A DNA stretch of 64,000 bases from Xylanibacter muris (GCF_013166605.1 NZ_JABKKF010000003.1:248001-312000); one strand, 5' to 3'; numbered from the stretch's first letter, positions 25,744-35,711 are shown. A program made the numbers and translations. The notes: generated by a model from the letters alone, not told the origin.

Positions 25744-26781
25744 ATGGCAAAGAAAGAAGACACGTCAATAGATATGCAGACCAACGAAGGAAAGCTGAAA
25801 GCCCTTCAGGCTGCGATGTCGAAAATAGAAAAAGATTTCGGCAAAGGCTCCATCATGAAATTAGGTGACGAGCATATAGAGAATGTTGAGGTAATCCCAT
25901 CAGGAAGCATCGGTCTGGATGTGGCTCTCGGAGTAGGGGGGTATCCCAAAGGAAGAATCATAGAGATTTATGGGCCTGAGTCTTCCGGAAAAACAACATT
26001 GGCCATCCATGCGATAGCAGAGGCACAGAAAGCCGGGGGAATAGCGGCGTTCATAGATGCCGAACATGCCTTTGACAGGTTTTATGCAGCAAAACTTGGA
26101 GTGGACATTGATAATTTATGGATATCCCAACCGGACAACGGAGAACAGGCTCTTGAGATAGCCGACCAGCTTATACGCTCATCGGCTATCGATATCCTTG
26201 TTGTTGACTCGGTGGCCGCCCTCACTCCGAAAAAAGAGATAGAGGGTGACATGGGCGACAATGTGGTAGGGCTTCAGGCGCGGCTTATGAGTCAGGCATT
26301 GAGAAAACTGACATCTACGGTAAGCAAGACAAATACCACATGTATATTCATAAACCAGTTGCGTGAGAAAATCGGAGTGATGTTCGGAAATCCGGAGACT
26401 ACAACCGGTGGTAACGCCCTGAAATTCTATGCGAGCGTGCGCCTGGACATCCGTCGTGTGACAAGTATAAAGGACGGAGATAATGTGATAGGAAACCAGG
26501 TGCGCGTGAAAGTGGTAAAGAACAAGGTGGCGCCTCCTTTCCGTAAAGCGGAATTTGAGATTACCTTTGGAGAAGGAATATCGAAAATCGGCGAGATAGT
26601 GGATCTTGGAGTTGAATATAATATCATACAGAAAAGCGGAAGCTGGTTCTCGTATAACGGCTCTAAACTTGCTCAGGGACGTGATGCCACGAAAGCATTG
26701 CTGAAAGACAATCCTGAGTTGTGTGAGGAACTGGAAACGCTTATCATGCAGGCAATAAAAGAAAAAGAGAATAACGCATGA
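25744..26781 (+). CDS. recA: Recombinase A
   Basis: 345 aa, ATG start. Walker [12 protein letters not shown] (about residue 79), Walker [12 protein letters not shown]1/L2 DNA-binding loops including [24 protein letters not shown]. It forms filaments on single-stranded DNA for homologous recombination and the SOS response. The 188-bp upstream gap contains interrupted palindromic segments (GACGACCATTGG and GACGGTCGCGTGGTCATTGG) but no promoter or LexA box I can claim. The coding end lies inside a long inverted repeat. Confidence 0.98.
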   Translation: MAKKEDTSIDMQTNEGKLKALQAAMSKIEKDFGKGSIMKLGDEHIENVEVIPSGSIGLDVALGVGGYPKGRIIEIYGPESSGKTTLAIHAIAEAQKAGGIAAFIDAEHAFDRFYAAKLGVDIDNLWISQPDNGEQALEIADQLIRSSAIDILVVDSVAALTPKKEIEGDMGDNVVGLQARLMSQALRKLTSTVSKTNTTCIFINQLREKIGVMFGNPETTTGGNALKFYASVRLDIRRVTSIKDGDNVIGNQVRVKVVKNKVAPPFRKAEFEITFGEGISKIGEIVDLGVEYNIIQKSGSWFSYNGSKLAQGRDATKALLKDNPELCEELETLIMQAIKEKENNA

Positions 26782-26835
26782 CTTAAAGGCGGAGACTTGT
26801 ATTTTTCAGGTCTCCGCCTTTAAGTCATGCGTTAT
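26771..26835 (+). terminator. 26-bp perfect inverted repeat spanning the recA stop codon
   Basis: Left arm 26771-26796 and right arm 26810-26835 are perfect reverse complements over 26 bp, with a 13-nt loop containing TTTTT. The left arm includes the last codons and TGA of recA. The core GGCGGAGAC/GTCTCCGCC would act as a terminator hairpin, but the length is far beyond what termination needs. Confidence 0.75.
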
Positions 26836-26968
26836 ATAATAAAATGGCTGCCTAAAATATATTTACCATTATAAAGAAACACAACAAACTTCTGTTAGAA
26901 TATTTCTATATATATTAACTATGTGAATCCTATATAACCCGGATATATTCACTACATTTGCAAAATAT

Positions 26969-27166
26969 ATGGGATGTATCAGGATATTCAACACTTTATT
27001 TGCCCTTTTATTGGCAAATCTGCCCCTTTCGGCAATGACATCGGATTATGCCGTATGCCATGAGGGTAATGGCTGTGCGGTATTTTGGAAAGAATTACGG
27101 CATCCTGATGATATAAATGACTTTGTGATCAACAAACGACAAATGTTTTGCATTTATCGGGAATAG
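26969..27166 (+). CDS. Possible small secreted or membrane peptide (doubtful)
   Basis: 65 aa. The first 22 residues look like a signal peptide (IRIFNTLFALLLANLPLSAM), then a short charged part with two Cys. A TACATTTG box (26953-26960) sits 8 nt before the ATG, but no -33 partner is visible. No family recognised. It lies between recA and the CBS-domain gene. It could be a chance frame. Confidence 0.28.
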   Translation: MGCIRIFNTLFALLLANLPLSAMTSDYAVCHEGNGCAVFWKELRHPDDINDFVINKRQMFCIYRE

Positions 27167-27335
27167 GCATAGCGTTTGTTTTATCTGCTTATTTTATCAA
27201 CATGACAGGATATACAGCAAAAATATATCCTATATAGTATTCAAAGTTTCCGTCAATCCGTATGTATTTTCCAGGATATTGTCATGACGGGAAAATGCCG
27301 GATGAAATCCCGGCCATAAAATAATATTAAATGAT

Positions 27336-28379
27336 ATGGGACTTATTCTATTATATTTATTCGGTGCATTGGCACTGTCTTTTCTTTGCTCCGTACTTGA
27401 GGCGGTATTATTATCAACTCCAATGTCTTTCATAACAATGAAGGAAAACCAGGGAGCACGCTCAGCCTCCCTTCTTAAGGAATATAAGACAAATATTGAC
27501 AAACCCGTGGCGGCAATATTGTCATTGAACACAATAGCCCACACAATCGGTGCGGCAGGGGTCGGCTCGGAATCTGTTAAGATTTTCGGACAAGAGTATT
27601 TTGGCATAATATCTGCCATATTGACATTGCTGATTCTCGTATTATCCGAGATAATACCCAAAACGGTGGGAGCGTCATATTGGCGTACACTTGCCCTGCC
27701 TTCTACAAGAATCATACATTTGCTGATATTCATAACTTATCCGTTGGTGTTGCTTTCCGAACTGATAACAAAGATATTCTCTCCTAAGCAACAGCAGTTG
27801 TCTGTCAGCAGAGAGGAAGTGTCGGCAATGGTGAACGTCGGTGTGGAGGAAGGGGTCTTCAAAGCTAAGGAAAACAGGGTGATACAGAATTTCATAAAAC
27901 TGGTGAATGTAACGGCTGAAGAAATTATGACACCAAGTGTTGTAGTAGCCTCGGCAAGCGAGAATATGAACCTGAGGGAATTCTATTCAAACAAGCAGTT
28001 CACCCCGTATTCGCGTATCCCTGTATATAAGGAAAGCAAGGACTATATAACCGGATATGTATTGAGAGCGGCATTATTGGAAAAATTAACCGAAGACAAT
28101 TTCAATATGACACTTTCCGAAATCATACGTCCGATATTGTCTTTCAATGAGCATGAGCCTGTATCCGATATATGGGAAAAGATGCTTGAGAAAAAAGAGC
28201 ATATATCAATAATAACTGATGAGTACGGATGCCTGAGAGGTATCGTAACGATGGAAGATGTCATCGAAACAATGCTTGGAGTGGAGATTGTCGATGAATA
28301 TGACACAACAACCGACATGCAGACGCTTGCAAAGGAGAAATGGATGCAAATAAGACAAAGACGTAATTTCGTTGTATGA
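27336..28379 (+). CDS. CNNM/HlyC-type membrane protein with CBS domains
   Basis: 347 aa, ATG start. Residues 1-150 form a DUF21/CNNM transmembrane domain (LLYLFGALALSFLCSVLEAVLLS, ILSLNTIAHTIGAAGVG, LTLLILVLSEIIPKTVGASYW), followed by two CBS domains (TPSVVVASASENMNL... and IIRPILSFNEHEPVSDIWEKMLEKKEHISIITDEYGCLRGIVTMEDVIETMLG). Such proteins are linked to magnesium or cobalt export and sense adenylates through the CBS pair. The usual C-terminal CorC/HlyC domain is missing; the protein ends soon after CBS2, normal for the short members. Confidence 0.88.
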   Translation: MGLILLYLFGALALSFLCSVLEAVLLSTPMSFITMKENQGARSASLLKEYKTNIDKPVAAILSLNTIAHTIGAAGVGSESVKIFGQEYFGIISAILTLLILVLSEIIPKTVGASYWRTLALPSTRIIHLLIFITYPLVLLSELITKIFSPKQQQLSVSREEVSAMVNVGVEEGVFKAKENRVIQNFIKLVNVTAEEIMTPSVVVASASENMNLREFYSNKQFTPYSRIPVYKESKDYITGYVLRAALLEKLTEDNFNMTLSEIIRPILSFNEHEPVSDIWEKMLEKKEHISIITDEYGCLRGIVTMEDVIETMLGVEIVDEYDTTTDMQTLAKEKWMQIRQRRNFVV

Positions 28380-28495
28380 CAATGACCCTAACGTATACTG
28401 AGGGCCTGCCTTCTACTGTCATGATAATGAAAGGCCGGCCCGGCATTGTTCCAGTACGGTTTGACTGACTCGTTTATATTTACGATGGGCAGAAC

Positions 28496-28601
28496 TGCCA
28501 GTATAACAGTCAGAAGGGGCAATGAAACAGGCGGCATGCCAATATGACAGAGTTTTATGGACACAATAAAATATATCTCGTATTTTGGCATGCGCTTTGC
28601 A
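28496..28601 (+). promoter_or_regulatory. dnaK upstream region: two TGNCA-type repeats and a -24/-12-like promoter
   Basis: TGCCAGTATAACAG (28496-28509) and TGCCAATATGACAG (28537-28550) are direct repeats 41 bp apart, each with two TGNCA-type half-sites. Downstream, TGGCATG-CGCT-TTGCA (28586-28601) matches the sigma-54 consensus in spacing and in all but one base. The start would be near 28612, 61 nt before the dnaK ATG. No good TAnnTTTG promoter is seen in the gap. Confidence 0.5.
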
Positions 28602-28672
28602 ATAAAATAAACGAGCCGTGAAAGCAGCTCGAAAACAACTGAATTGAATAATAAAATTAAAAAGATAAAACT

Positions 28673-30583
28673 ATGGGAAAGATTATTGGTATCGACTTAG
28701 GAACAACAAACTCATGTGTTGCCGTATTTGAAGGCAACGAACCGGTGGTAATAGCCAACAGTGAGGGCAAGCGCACGACTCCGTCCGTTATCGGATTCGT
28801 TGAAGGTGGCGAGCGTAAGGTAGGTGATCCGGCAAAACGTCAGGCTATCACCAATCCGAAGAATACTGTTTACAGTATCAAGCGTTTCATGGGTGAGACA
28901 TGGGCACAGACAGAAAAGGAAATCGGCCGTGTACCTTTCAAGGTAGTCAATGAAGGAGGTTATCCACGTGTTGATATTGACGGACGTAAATATACTCCGC
29001 AGGAGATATCTGCCATGGTTCTTCAGAAGATGAAGAAGACGGCGGAAGACTATCTCGGCCAGGAAGTTACGGATGCCGTTATAACAGTTCCTGCATATTT
29101 CTCGGATTCTCAGCGACAGGCAACGAAAGAAGCAGGACAGATAGCAGGTCTTAATGTGCGTCGTATTGTGAATGAGCCTACTGCCGCTGCTCTCGCCTAT
29201 GGTGTGGATAAGGCAAACAAGGATATGAAGATTGCCGTATTCGACCTTGGTGGAGGTACGTTTGATATTTCTATCCTTGAATTTGGTGGCGGTGTGTTTG
29301 AAGTTCTTTCTACAAACGGTGATACACACCTTGGCGGTGATGATTTCGACCAGGTAATCATAGACTGGCTTGTACAGGAATTTAAGAACGATGAAGGTGC
29401 CGACCTCACACAGGATCCGATGGCTATGCAGCGTTTGAAGGAGGCTGCGGAAAAGGCTAAGATTGAACTCTCAAGCTCAACGACAACGGAAATAAACCTT
29501 CCGTATATCATGCCGGTAGGCGGTGTGCCAAAGCACCTTGTCAAGTCTCTTACACGTGCTAAATTTGAACAACTGGCTCATGAGCTGATTCAGAATTGTC
29601 TTATTCCGTGCCAGAATGCGATGCGTGATGCAAAGCTATCAACATCGGATATTGACGAGGTGATTCTTGTAGGTGGTTCAAGCCGTATTCCTGCAGTACA
29701 GACCCTTGTAAAGAACTACTTTGGAAAAGAGCCTTCAAAAGGTGTAAACCCTGATGAGGTCGTGGCTGTCGGTGCATCAATACAGGGCGCAATTCTCAAC
29801 AAGGAAGGTGGAGTAGGCGACATCGTATTGCTTGACGTTACCCCTCTTACATTAGGTATCGAGACAATGGGCGGTGTTATGACAAAGCTTATCGAAGCTA
29901 ATACGACAATTCCATGCAAAAAGAGCGAGGTGTTCTCTACAGCTGCCGACAATCAGACAGAAGTAACAATACACGTTCTTCAAGGTGAGCGTCCGATGGC
30001 TGCACAGAACAAGAGCATCGGGCAGTTCAACCTTACAGGCATAGCTCCGGCTCGCCGTGGGGTGCCACAGATTGAAGTGACCTTCGATATTGACGCAAAC
30101 GGAATATTGAAAGTGTCGGCAAAGGATAAGGCCACCGGTAAGGAGCAGGCTATCCGCATCGAAGCTTCGTCCGGTCTGAGCCAGGAAGAGATCGACCGCA
30201 TGAAAGCTGAGGCTGAGCAGAATGCGGAAAACGACAAGAAAGAGCGTGAGCGTATCGATAAGATGAATCAGGCGGATTCCATGATCTTTACAACGGAGAA
30301 CTTCCTGAAGGATAACGGTGACAAGATTCCGGCTGACCAGAAGCCTGGTATAGAAAGTGCTCTTCAGGCTTTGAAAGACGCACACAAAAGTGGTGATGTT
30401 GCTGCTATAGACAATGCAATCAACAACCTCAACCAGGTAATGCAGGCTGCCAGCCAGCAGATGTATCAAGGCGCTCAAGGACAACCCGGTGCAGACCAGG
30501 GATTCAATGGTCAGCAAGCCGGTCCGCAGTCTGGCAACAGTAAGGATGACATTCAGGATGCCGACTTTGAGGAGGTCAAATGA
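28673..30583 (+). CDS. dnaK: Hsp70 chaperone DnaK
   Basis: 636 aa, ATG start. It opens with [20 protein letters not shown]; further signatures are [15 protein letters not shown] and [14 protein letters not shown]. The substrate-binding domain follows, then the helical lid and a Gln/Gly/Ala-rich tail. It folds client proteins with DnaJ and GrpE, which are not adjacent here. The last conserved backbone gene before the mobile region. The upstream region suggests sigma-54-like control rather than the primary-sigma type. Confidence 0.98.
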   Translation: MGKIIGIDLGTTNSCVAVFEGNEPVVIANSEGKRTTPSVIGFVEGGERKVGDPAKRQAITNPKNTVYSIKRFMGETWAQTEKEIGRVPFKVVNEGGYPRVDIDGRKYTPQEISAMVLQKMKKTAEDYLGQEVTDAVITVPAYFSDSQRQATKEAGQIAGLNVRRIVNEPTAAALAYGVDKANKDMKIAVFDLGGGTFDISILEFGGGVFEVLSTNGDTHLGGDDFDQVIIDWLVQEFKNDEGADLTQDPMAMQRLKEAAEKAKIELSSSTTTEINLPYIMPVGGVPKHLVKSLTRAKFEQLAHELIQNCLIPCQNAMRDAKLSTSDIDEVILVGGSSRIPAVQTLVKNYFGKEPSKGVNPDEVVAVGASIQGAILNKEGGVGDIVLLDVTPLTLGIETMGGVMTKLIEANTTIPCKKSEVFSTAADNQTEVTIHVLQGERPMAAQNKSIGQFNLTGIAPARRGVPQIEVTFDIDANGILKVSAKDKATGKEQAIRIEASSGLSQEEIDRMKAEAEQNAENDKKERERIDKMNQADSMIFTTENFLKDNGDKIPADQKPGIESALQALKDAHKSGDVAAIDNAINNLNQVMQAASQQMYQGAQGQPGADQGFNGQQAGPQSGNSKDDIQDADFEEVK

Positions 30584-30616
30584 TTCCGATAAGGATACAG
30601 ATAATAAATAATAAGC

Positions 30617-30650
30617 AAAAGCGTGCAGCTCAATGAGTTGCACGCTTTTT
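30617..30650 (+). terminator. dnaK terminator
   Basis: AAAAGCGTGCA (30617-30627) pairs with TGCACGCTTTT (30639-30649), followed by T-rich sequence, about 35 bp after the dnaK stop. Confidence 0.8.
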
Positions 30651-30699
30651 GCGTTTATGGGGTTCATGGTTGCTATGTGTTTTCTATGGGCTTTTTTAT

Positions 30700-30745
30700 C
30701 TCTTATTTGCGACATGTTTGCGACACGTCTTATTTGGCGATAAGG
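30700..30745. promoter_or_regulatory. Left end of mobile element 1: paired TTTGCGACA repeats
   Basis: TTTGCGACA occurs twice within about 20 bp, just before the element's first gene. Short paired repeats beside a tyrosine-integrase module are typical integrase or excisionase binding sites near attL. The att core itself is not identified. Confidence 0.4.
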
Positions 30746-30786
30746 TACAACTTAAATTGATATAAACCATTTAAAACGAGAAGAAT

Positions 30787-31332
30787 ATGCCAAGAGGAAA
30801 TTACATCATTCAAAGAAGTTGCGAGGAGTGCGGTAAAATCTTTACTCCTCCGACATTAGTGTCGAAGTATTGTTGCCCTGCTTGTTCCAAGAGGGCGTAT
30901 AAGAAAAGACAAATCGCAAAAGAGAAAGAAGCGATACGCCAAGCACTGATTAGACGAATACCATCCAGTAAGGGGTATCTAACCGTAAAGGAAGCTATGC
31001 TGATTTACGGAATTAGTAAAGACGTTCTTTATCGTATGATACGGCAAGGCTTGATACCGTCATACAATTTTGGTCAGCGTCTGATACGCCTTAGTCGGCA
31101 GTATATGGATGAACACTTCAAAACAAAGGCAGGGAGTAGAAAGAGAAAAAAGGAGGCATTGTCCTTTGAACCCAAAGATTGTTACACCATCGGAGAGATC
31201 GCAAAGAAGTTCCATATCAATGACAGCAGTGTGTTTAAGCACATACGCCGTCATTCTATTCCTACACGCCAAATCGGTAACTATGTTTATGTTCCCAAAT
31301 CTGAAATTGATAAATTGTATAAGTCGTTATGA
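30787..31332 (+). CDS. Zinc-ribbon, double helix-turn-helix DNA-binding protein of mobile element 1
   Basis: 181 aa, ATG start. Cys pairs near the N-terminus (CEECGKIF ... KYCCPAC, residues 12-33) suggest a zinc ribbon. Two MerR/excisionase-type HTH units follow: TVKEAMLIYGISKDVLYRMIRQGLIP (about 65-90) and TIGEIAKKFHINDSSVFKHIRRHSIP (about 137-162), each followed by a short wing. It overlaps the integrase start by 4 nt. It probably controls integrase expression or acts in excision. Confidence 0.75.
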   Translation: MPRGNYIIQRSCEECGKIFTPPTLVSKYCCPACSKRAYKKRQIAKEKEAIRQALIRRIPSSKGYLTVKEAMLIYGISKDVLYRMIRQGLIPSYNFGQRLIRLSRQYMDEHFKTKAGSRKRKKEALSFEPKDCYTIGEIAKKFHINDSSVFKHIRRHSIPTRQIGNYVYVPKSEIDKLYKSL

Positions 31333-32591
31333 AGAAAGCATTACCCAATACCAAAGTGACCGTCAAACTCAGAAGGTCGAATTATAAAGAAGAGTGGTAT
31401 CTGATTATAGAGTCATACCCAGTGTATAAGCGAGGTTCTAAACGGGCAAGCCGTGTGGTGGAATCTATCAACAGAACTATATCCACACCCATTTGGGATA
31501 AGTCATCCATAGCACGAATCTTGCCGGATGGAACATTCAACTATAAGCCTAAACGTGATTTGAATGGAATTATCCAATGCCGTTCAACGATAGACCAAGA
31601 GGCTTGCATCTATGCCGACAATGTGCGGAAGTTACGGCAGCATGAATACGATAGTGCCATCCTATACACTGATAAGGAAAACGAAATCGCTGCACAGAAT
31701 GAGCGGAGCGAACAGGATTTTATCAAGTATTTCAATCGTATTATAAGCACACGTCATCCCAATAGTTCCGATTCGATTATAGTCAACTGGAGGCGTGTAG
31801 GTGAATTATTGAAAATGTATTCACAAGGGCAACCAATTCCATTCAAGGCGATTTCCGTTAAACTGCTTGAAGATATAAAGATGTTCCTTCTCCGTGCTCC
31901 AATGGGAGGGAATAAGAAAGGTACTATCTCACAAAACACGGCATCAACCTATTTTTCCATACTTAAAGCTGGACTGAAACAGGCGTTCATTGATGAATAT
32001 CTGACCGTTGATATAAGCGCGAAAGTAAAGGGAATAACAAACATAGAGAAGCCTCGTGTTGCGCTTACCATGAATGAAGTGCAAATGTTGGTTGATACTC
32101 CTTGCAAGGATGATGTTTTGAAACGTGCGTTCTTGTTCTCTATTCTCACTGGATTGCGGCATAGTGATATTCAAACTTTGAAATGGAAACAAATTCAGCA
32201 AACAAGCAAAGGTACATGGCAAGCAGTAGTAATTCAGCAAAAGACAAAAAGGCCCGATTACAAGCCAGTCATTCAACAGGCACTTCAACTATGCGGCATA
32301 CGTCCAGACGATGATGAAGCACTTGTTTTTGAAGGATTGACTGATGCCTCTTGGATTTCTCGCCCGTTGAAAGTCTGGATAGAAGCATCCGGTATCAAGA
32401 AGCACATCACCTTCCATTGTGGGCGGCATAGCTATGCTTCGCTGTTGCTGGAAAATGGCGTTGACATATACACCATCAAGTCTTTGATGGGACATACTAA
32501 CGTCAAAACCACGCAGATTTATACGCATATCGTAAACGAACAAAAAGAGAAAGCCGCCAATACACTGCATATAGAAAATTTGGATTTATAG
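31329..32591 (+). CDS. Tyrosine recombinase (integrase) of mobile element 1
   Basis: 420 aa. An N-terminal Arm-type domain, a SAM-like core-binding domain (about 120-225), and a catalytic domain with Arg in LTGLRHSDI, the HxxR box HCGRHSYA, GHTNVKTT, and the nucleophile Tyr in QIYTHI near the C-terminus, so the active site is complete. It is the usual integrase of Bacteroidales mobilizable elements, inserted downstream of dnaK. Coupled to the preceding HTH gene. Confidence 0.93.
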   Translation: MKKALPNTKVTVKLRRSNYKEEWYLIIESYPVYKRGSKRASRVVESINRTISTPIWDKSSIARILPDGTFNYKPKRDLNGIIQCRSTIDQEACIYADNVRKLRQHEYDSAILYTDKENEIAAQNERSEQDFIKYFNRIISTRHPNSSDSIIVNWRRVGELLKMYSQGQPIPFKAISVKLLEDIKMFLLRAPMGGNKKGTISQNTASTYFSILKAGLKQAFIDEYLTVDISAKVKGITNIEKPRVALTMNEVQMLVDTPCKDDVLKRAFLFSILTGLRHSDIQTLKWKQIQQTSKGTWQAVVIQQKTKRPDYKPVIQQALQLCGIRPDDDEALVFEGLTDASWISRPLKVWIEASGIKKHITFHCGRHSYASLLLENGVDIYTIKSLMGHTNVKTTQIYTHIVNEQKEKAANTLHIENLDL

Positions 32592-32661
32592 GTTGTGGTG
32601 GTTATATCCACCATTGAGCACCAACGACTTATGTAATACCAATCATATACTTACCACCGTT

Positions 32662-32699
32662 TACCCCTCATGAAGCATCAACTTTTTGAGGGGTATTTT
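32662..32699 (+). terminator. Integrase operon terminator
   Basis: TACCCCTCA (32662-32670) pairs with TGAGGGGTA (32687-32695), followed by TTTT. Confidence 0.7.
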
Positions 32700-32839
32700 G
32701 TAGTATAGAGGTGTTCAGTAAAGAATGTGTTAGTCCAAACAGTCATTTATTCCCCTTTTATTATGTTGCCCAATAAATTTTCGTATTAATGAAACTTAAA
32801 TCTGTCAGTGGTAAATGAGCGGTTGATTGGTGGCGGTCA

Positions 32840-32878
32840 AGCACCTATTTAGCACCTATAAGCATCTCTATACTTTTG
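32840..32878 (+). promoter_or_regulatory. Promoter of the xis/replication operon with tandem AGCACCTAT
   Basis: AGCACCTAT occurs at 32840-32848 and 32851-32859, 11 bp apart (one helical turn). TACTTTTG (32871-32878) fits the -7 box, 28 bp before the ATG. The repeats cover the -33 zone, so a repressor site is likely. The rest of the 32592-32905 gap holds the integrase terminator and nothing else I can name. Confidence 0.45.
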
Positions 32879-32905
32879 CGGCATAAATTTTAATACGAAG
32901 AAAAA

Positions 32906-33259
32906 ATGGCCTATAAAGTAAATTCATTGGAGGAAATGCCGAATGCGTTGTCCTACCTGATTGAGTCCGTAGAAGTACTGCAATCTAAAGTGAATGCCTT
33001 GCAGTATAAACAGGCAAGTAACTCACCCAAGTGGATGGATATAGATGAGCTTTGCGCTTATCTGCCATCACATCCTGCCAAACAAACGGTTTATGGATGG
33101 GTGTCAACCAAACAGATTCCCGTACATAAAATAAACAAGGCTTTGGCTTTCCTGCAATCAGAGATTGACGATTGGCTGAAGAACAAATCGCACAAGACCC
33201 AAGATGACTTAATGGAAGAAGCCAGACGATTTGTCGAATCTAAAAAGATTATCAGATGA
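32906..33259 (+). CDS. Excisionase-like helix-turn-helix protein
   Basis: 117 aa, ATG start. A helical N-terminal stretch is followed by an HTH_17-type domain (KWMDIDELCAYLPSHPAKQTVYGWVSTKQIPVHKIN, then LAFLQSEIDDWL). Proteins of this type act as recombination directionality factors or as regulators of the replication genes in Bacteroidales mobilizable elements. The stop overlaps the next start (ATGA), so the operon is coupled. Confidence 0.8.
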   Translation: MAYKVNSLEEMPNALSYLIESVEVLQSKVNALQYKQASNSPKWMDIDELCAYLPSHPAKQTVYGWVSTKQIPVHKINKALAFLQSEIDDWLKNKSHKTQDDLMEEARRFVESKKIIR

Positions 33260-33855
33260 TGGAAACGACCGACTATTGCTTTTCATTCTTTCGCAAGCCC
33301 ATTCAAAACATCGAACCGATGAGGGCTATAGGTATTGTGGATGTGTATCGTTATGTCATCGGACATTATGCCCAACCACAAACCGAGAACCTGCGGCAGA
33401 TGCAGTCCTCTCCTGAAGCCAAAAGGTACAAAGCCACCCATTTTGACTATTGTACTTTTTCGGGATTATTCCGAAAACGGAATGAAAAGGAACTGATTAT
33501 GCACTCAGGATTGATGTGTTTGGATTTCGATCATGTGGATAACATAGGGAGGTTAAAGCAACAATTACTTAACCATGAGTATTTTGATACAGAACTGTTA
33601 TTTGTCAGTCCATCCGGTAATGGATTGAAGTGGATAATACCTGTTGATTTGAAAGGCTGGGAACATTCCCGGTACTTCAAGGCTGTTACCAACTGTATCA
33701 AAGCGACAGGTTTGCCATTAGTGGATATGTCCGGCAGTGATGTGGCTCGTTCATGCTTCTTACCCTACGACCCACAAGTATATATTAACCCTAAATACAA
33801 AGATGATGTCGAAGAAAATATTTTCCGCCCAAGATTGGGAGAATGTCCCTTCTGA
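33256..33855 (+). CDS. BT4734/VirE-N-like replication protein of mobile element 1
   Basis: 199 aa, ATG start. The central FDYCTFSGLFRKRNEKELIMHSGLMCLDFDHVDN segment and the FVSPSGNGLKWIIPVDL block are typical of the BT4734-like N-terminal domain, related to archaeo-eukaryotic primases (Asp residues in DFDH). It ends 52 bp inside the next gene, so the usual single protein (BT4734 plus DUF3987) is split into two overlapping frames here. Either a natural split or an old frameshift. Confidence 0.75.
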   Translation: MMETTDYCFSFFRKPIQNIEPMRAIGIVDVYRYVIGHYAQPQTENLRQMQSSPEAKRYKATHFDYCTFSGLFRKRNEKELIMHSGLMCLDFDHVDNIGRLKQQLLNHEYFDTELLFVSPSGNGLKWIIPVDLKGWEHSRYFKAVTNCIKATGLPLVDMSGSDVARSCFLPYDPQVYINPKYKDDVEENIFRPRLGECPF

Positions 33856-35611
33856 AATACAACAGGCACATACACCAAGTATTGCCCCTATATATAATAA
33901 GGTGGAGGATGATGTGGAAAGTGTTGTTCGGGAGATAGAACAGTGTGCCATTGATATAGCCCCTCATTATAAAGATTGGGTGGAGTTGGGCTTTGCGCTT
34001 GTGGATGGATTGGGAGAGAACGGGCGGGAGTATTACCACCGCATTAGCAGGTTTTACCCTACCTATCAAAAGGAAGAAACGGATAAACAATACACGCATT
34101 GTCTGCACTCCAAAGGGCAAGGCATTACTATCCGTTCTTTCTTCCATTTGGCAAATCAAGCTGGAATCTCATTGGCTCCGTTCTTCAAAGAGCATTTATC
34201 CATTTTGCCAAATATCCAAAATGGTAAAACGGGTAAATGGATAAAATCAGAAGAAGCACTTCCTACATTTCCTGAATGTGTGTTTGAGCATCTTCCTCCT
34301 TTTCTAAATGAGGTTGTCAATAATTCCATTTCGGTAGATGACCGTGATACGATATTAATCGGGGCTATTGTGTGTTTGTCGGTATGCTTTCATAATGTTT
34401 GTGGCGTGTACGATGAACGCATTGTTTATCCCAACCTCTATCTGTTTGTTGTAGCGGATGCCGGTATGGGAAAAGGAGCATTGACTCTATGCCGTGAATT
34501 GGTAGCCCCCATCAACCGCCATTTGCATGAACTTTCCAAACGATTGGAACAGGAATATAAAGAAGCAATGAACACATATATTAAAGGTAAGAAAACCGAT
34601 GGAATGGCTACGCCAACTGAACCGCCCATGCGTATGCTCGTGATTCCAGCCAATAGTAGCGCAAGCTCTTTCTTGAAGATATTAGGAGATAATGACGGAA
34701 TCGGGCTGCTGTTTGAATCGGAGGGCGACACGTTAAGTCAGACTTTGAAATCGGACTACGGCAATTACTCCGATGTGTTGCGAAAGGCATTCCATCATGA
34801 ATTGGTAAGTTTGAGTAGGCGTAAGGATAGAGAGTATTGTGAAGTAGCCAATCCGAGAGTATCGGTAGCTTTGGCTGGAACTCCAGAACAGGTAAGAAGA
34901 TTGATACCTGATGCAGAGAACGGATTGATGAGTCGCTTTTGTTTCTATATTATCCGCTTCAAACGAGGTATAAGAAATGTGTTTGCCACAAGCGATATTT
35001 CCCAATCCAAGAATGCCATGTTCAAACTGTTGGGAGATAAATTCTGCCATTTACATGAGAATTTTGTACGGCAGGGTAATTATTCCTTTTCTCTTCCCTC
35101 TGATTTACAGGAACACTTTATTGAATATCTCAGCCGTGTGAATGAAGAGTGTTGTGACGAAGTGGATAACAAGATGCAGGGAGTAGTCAGACGGATGGGG
35201 CTGATTGCTTATCGTATAATGATGGTGCTGACCGCTGTCCGGCATTTGGAGAATGTACATCGCAATTCTTCCTCACATGACAAGACAGAGCAATTGCTTT
35301 GCCATGAGTTTGACTATTCTATAGCCATGAATATTTGCGAAACCTTACTTTATCATGCCGTATTTATTTATCAGAATTTGTCAGGAAATCAGTTCAAACG
35401 ATTTAATTCCGCTTCGCAAGAAACTGGCATTTATGCACGAAGGAATACCCTTTATAATATGCTGCCTGAAACATTCACGAAGAAGGATTATGATACGGCG
35501 GTTTCAGTTTTGAATGAAAATGGAAGTACGGCAAACAAGTGGATAGAAGCCTTTATCAGAGATGGCAAGCTATGCCGAATAGAGCAGGGGAAATATAGGA
35601 AGATTTTTTGA
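33803..35611 (+). CDS. PriCT-2/DUF3987 primase-helicase-like protein of mobile element 1
   Basis: About 602 aa from ATG 33803; the frame is open from 33737, but that part is antiparallel to the family pattern. N-terminal PriCT-2-like part (EIEQCAIDIAPHYKDWVELGFALVDGLGENGREYYHRISRF), then DUF3987 with a Walker-A-like GMGKGAL and the LLFESEGDTLSQTLKSDYGNYSDVLRKAFHHE block. Proteins of this family are thought to support replication of excised elements. It overlaps the BT4734-like gene by about 50 bp. Confidence 0.82.
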   Translation: MMSKKIFSAQDWENVPSEIQQAHTPSIAPIYNKVEDDVESVVREIEQCAIDIAPHYKDWVELGFALVDGLGENGREYYHRISRFYPTYQKEETDKQYTHCLHSKGQGITIRSFFHLANQAGISLAPFFKEHLSILPNIQNGKTGKWIKSEEALPTFPECVFEHLPPFLNEVVNNSISVDDRDTILIGAIVCLSVCFHNVCGVYDERIVYPNLYLFVVADAGMGKGALTLCRELVAPINRHLHELSKRLEQEYKEAMNTYIKGKKTDGMATPTEPPMRMLVIPANSSASSFLKILGDNDGIGLLFESEGDTLSQTLKSDYGNYSDVLRKAFHHELVSLSRRKDREYCEVANPRVSVALAGTPEQVRRLIPDAENGLMSRFCFYIIRFKRGIRNVFATSDISQSKNAMFKLLGDKFCHLHENFVRQGNYSFSLPSDLQEHFIEYLSRVNEECCDEVDNKMQGVVRRMGLIAYRIMMVLTAVRHLENVHRNSSSHDKTEQLLCHEFDYSIAMNICETLLYHAVFIYQNLSGNQFKRFNSASQETGIYARRNTLYNMLPETFTKKDYDTAVSVLNENGSTANKWIEAFIRDGKLCRIEQGKYRKIF

Positions 35612-35711
35612 GTGGCAAGTTTGTGTTTTAGTGTCACTAAAACCTATGCGGCAAGCGAATGAAACAGCCACTCTCAAAAAATCAATTTAAACATCGAAAG
35701 TTAAGATAAAT

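Noticed and set aside
30651..30786. Search for an att duplication of the dnaK 3' end
   Set aside because: I found no convincing second copy within the window; the right end may lie outside.
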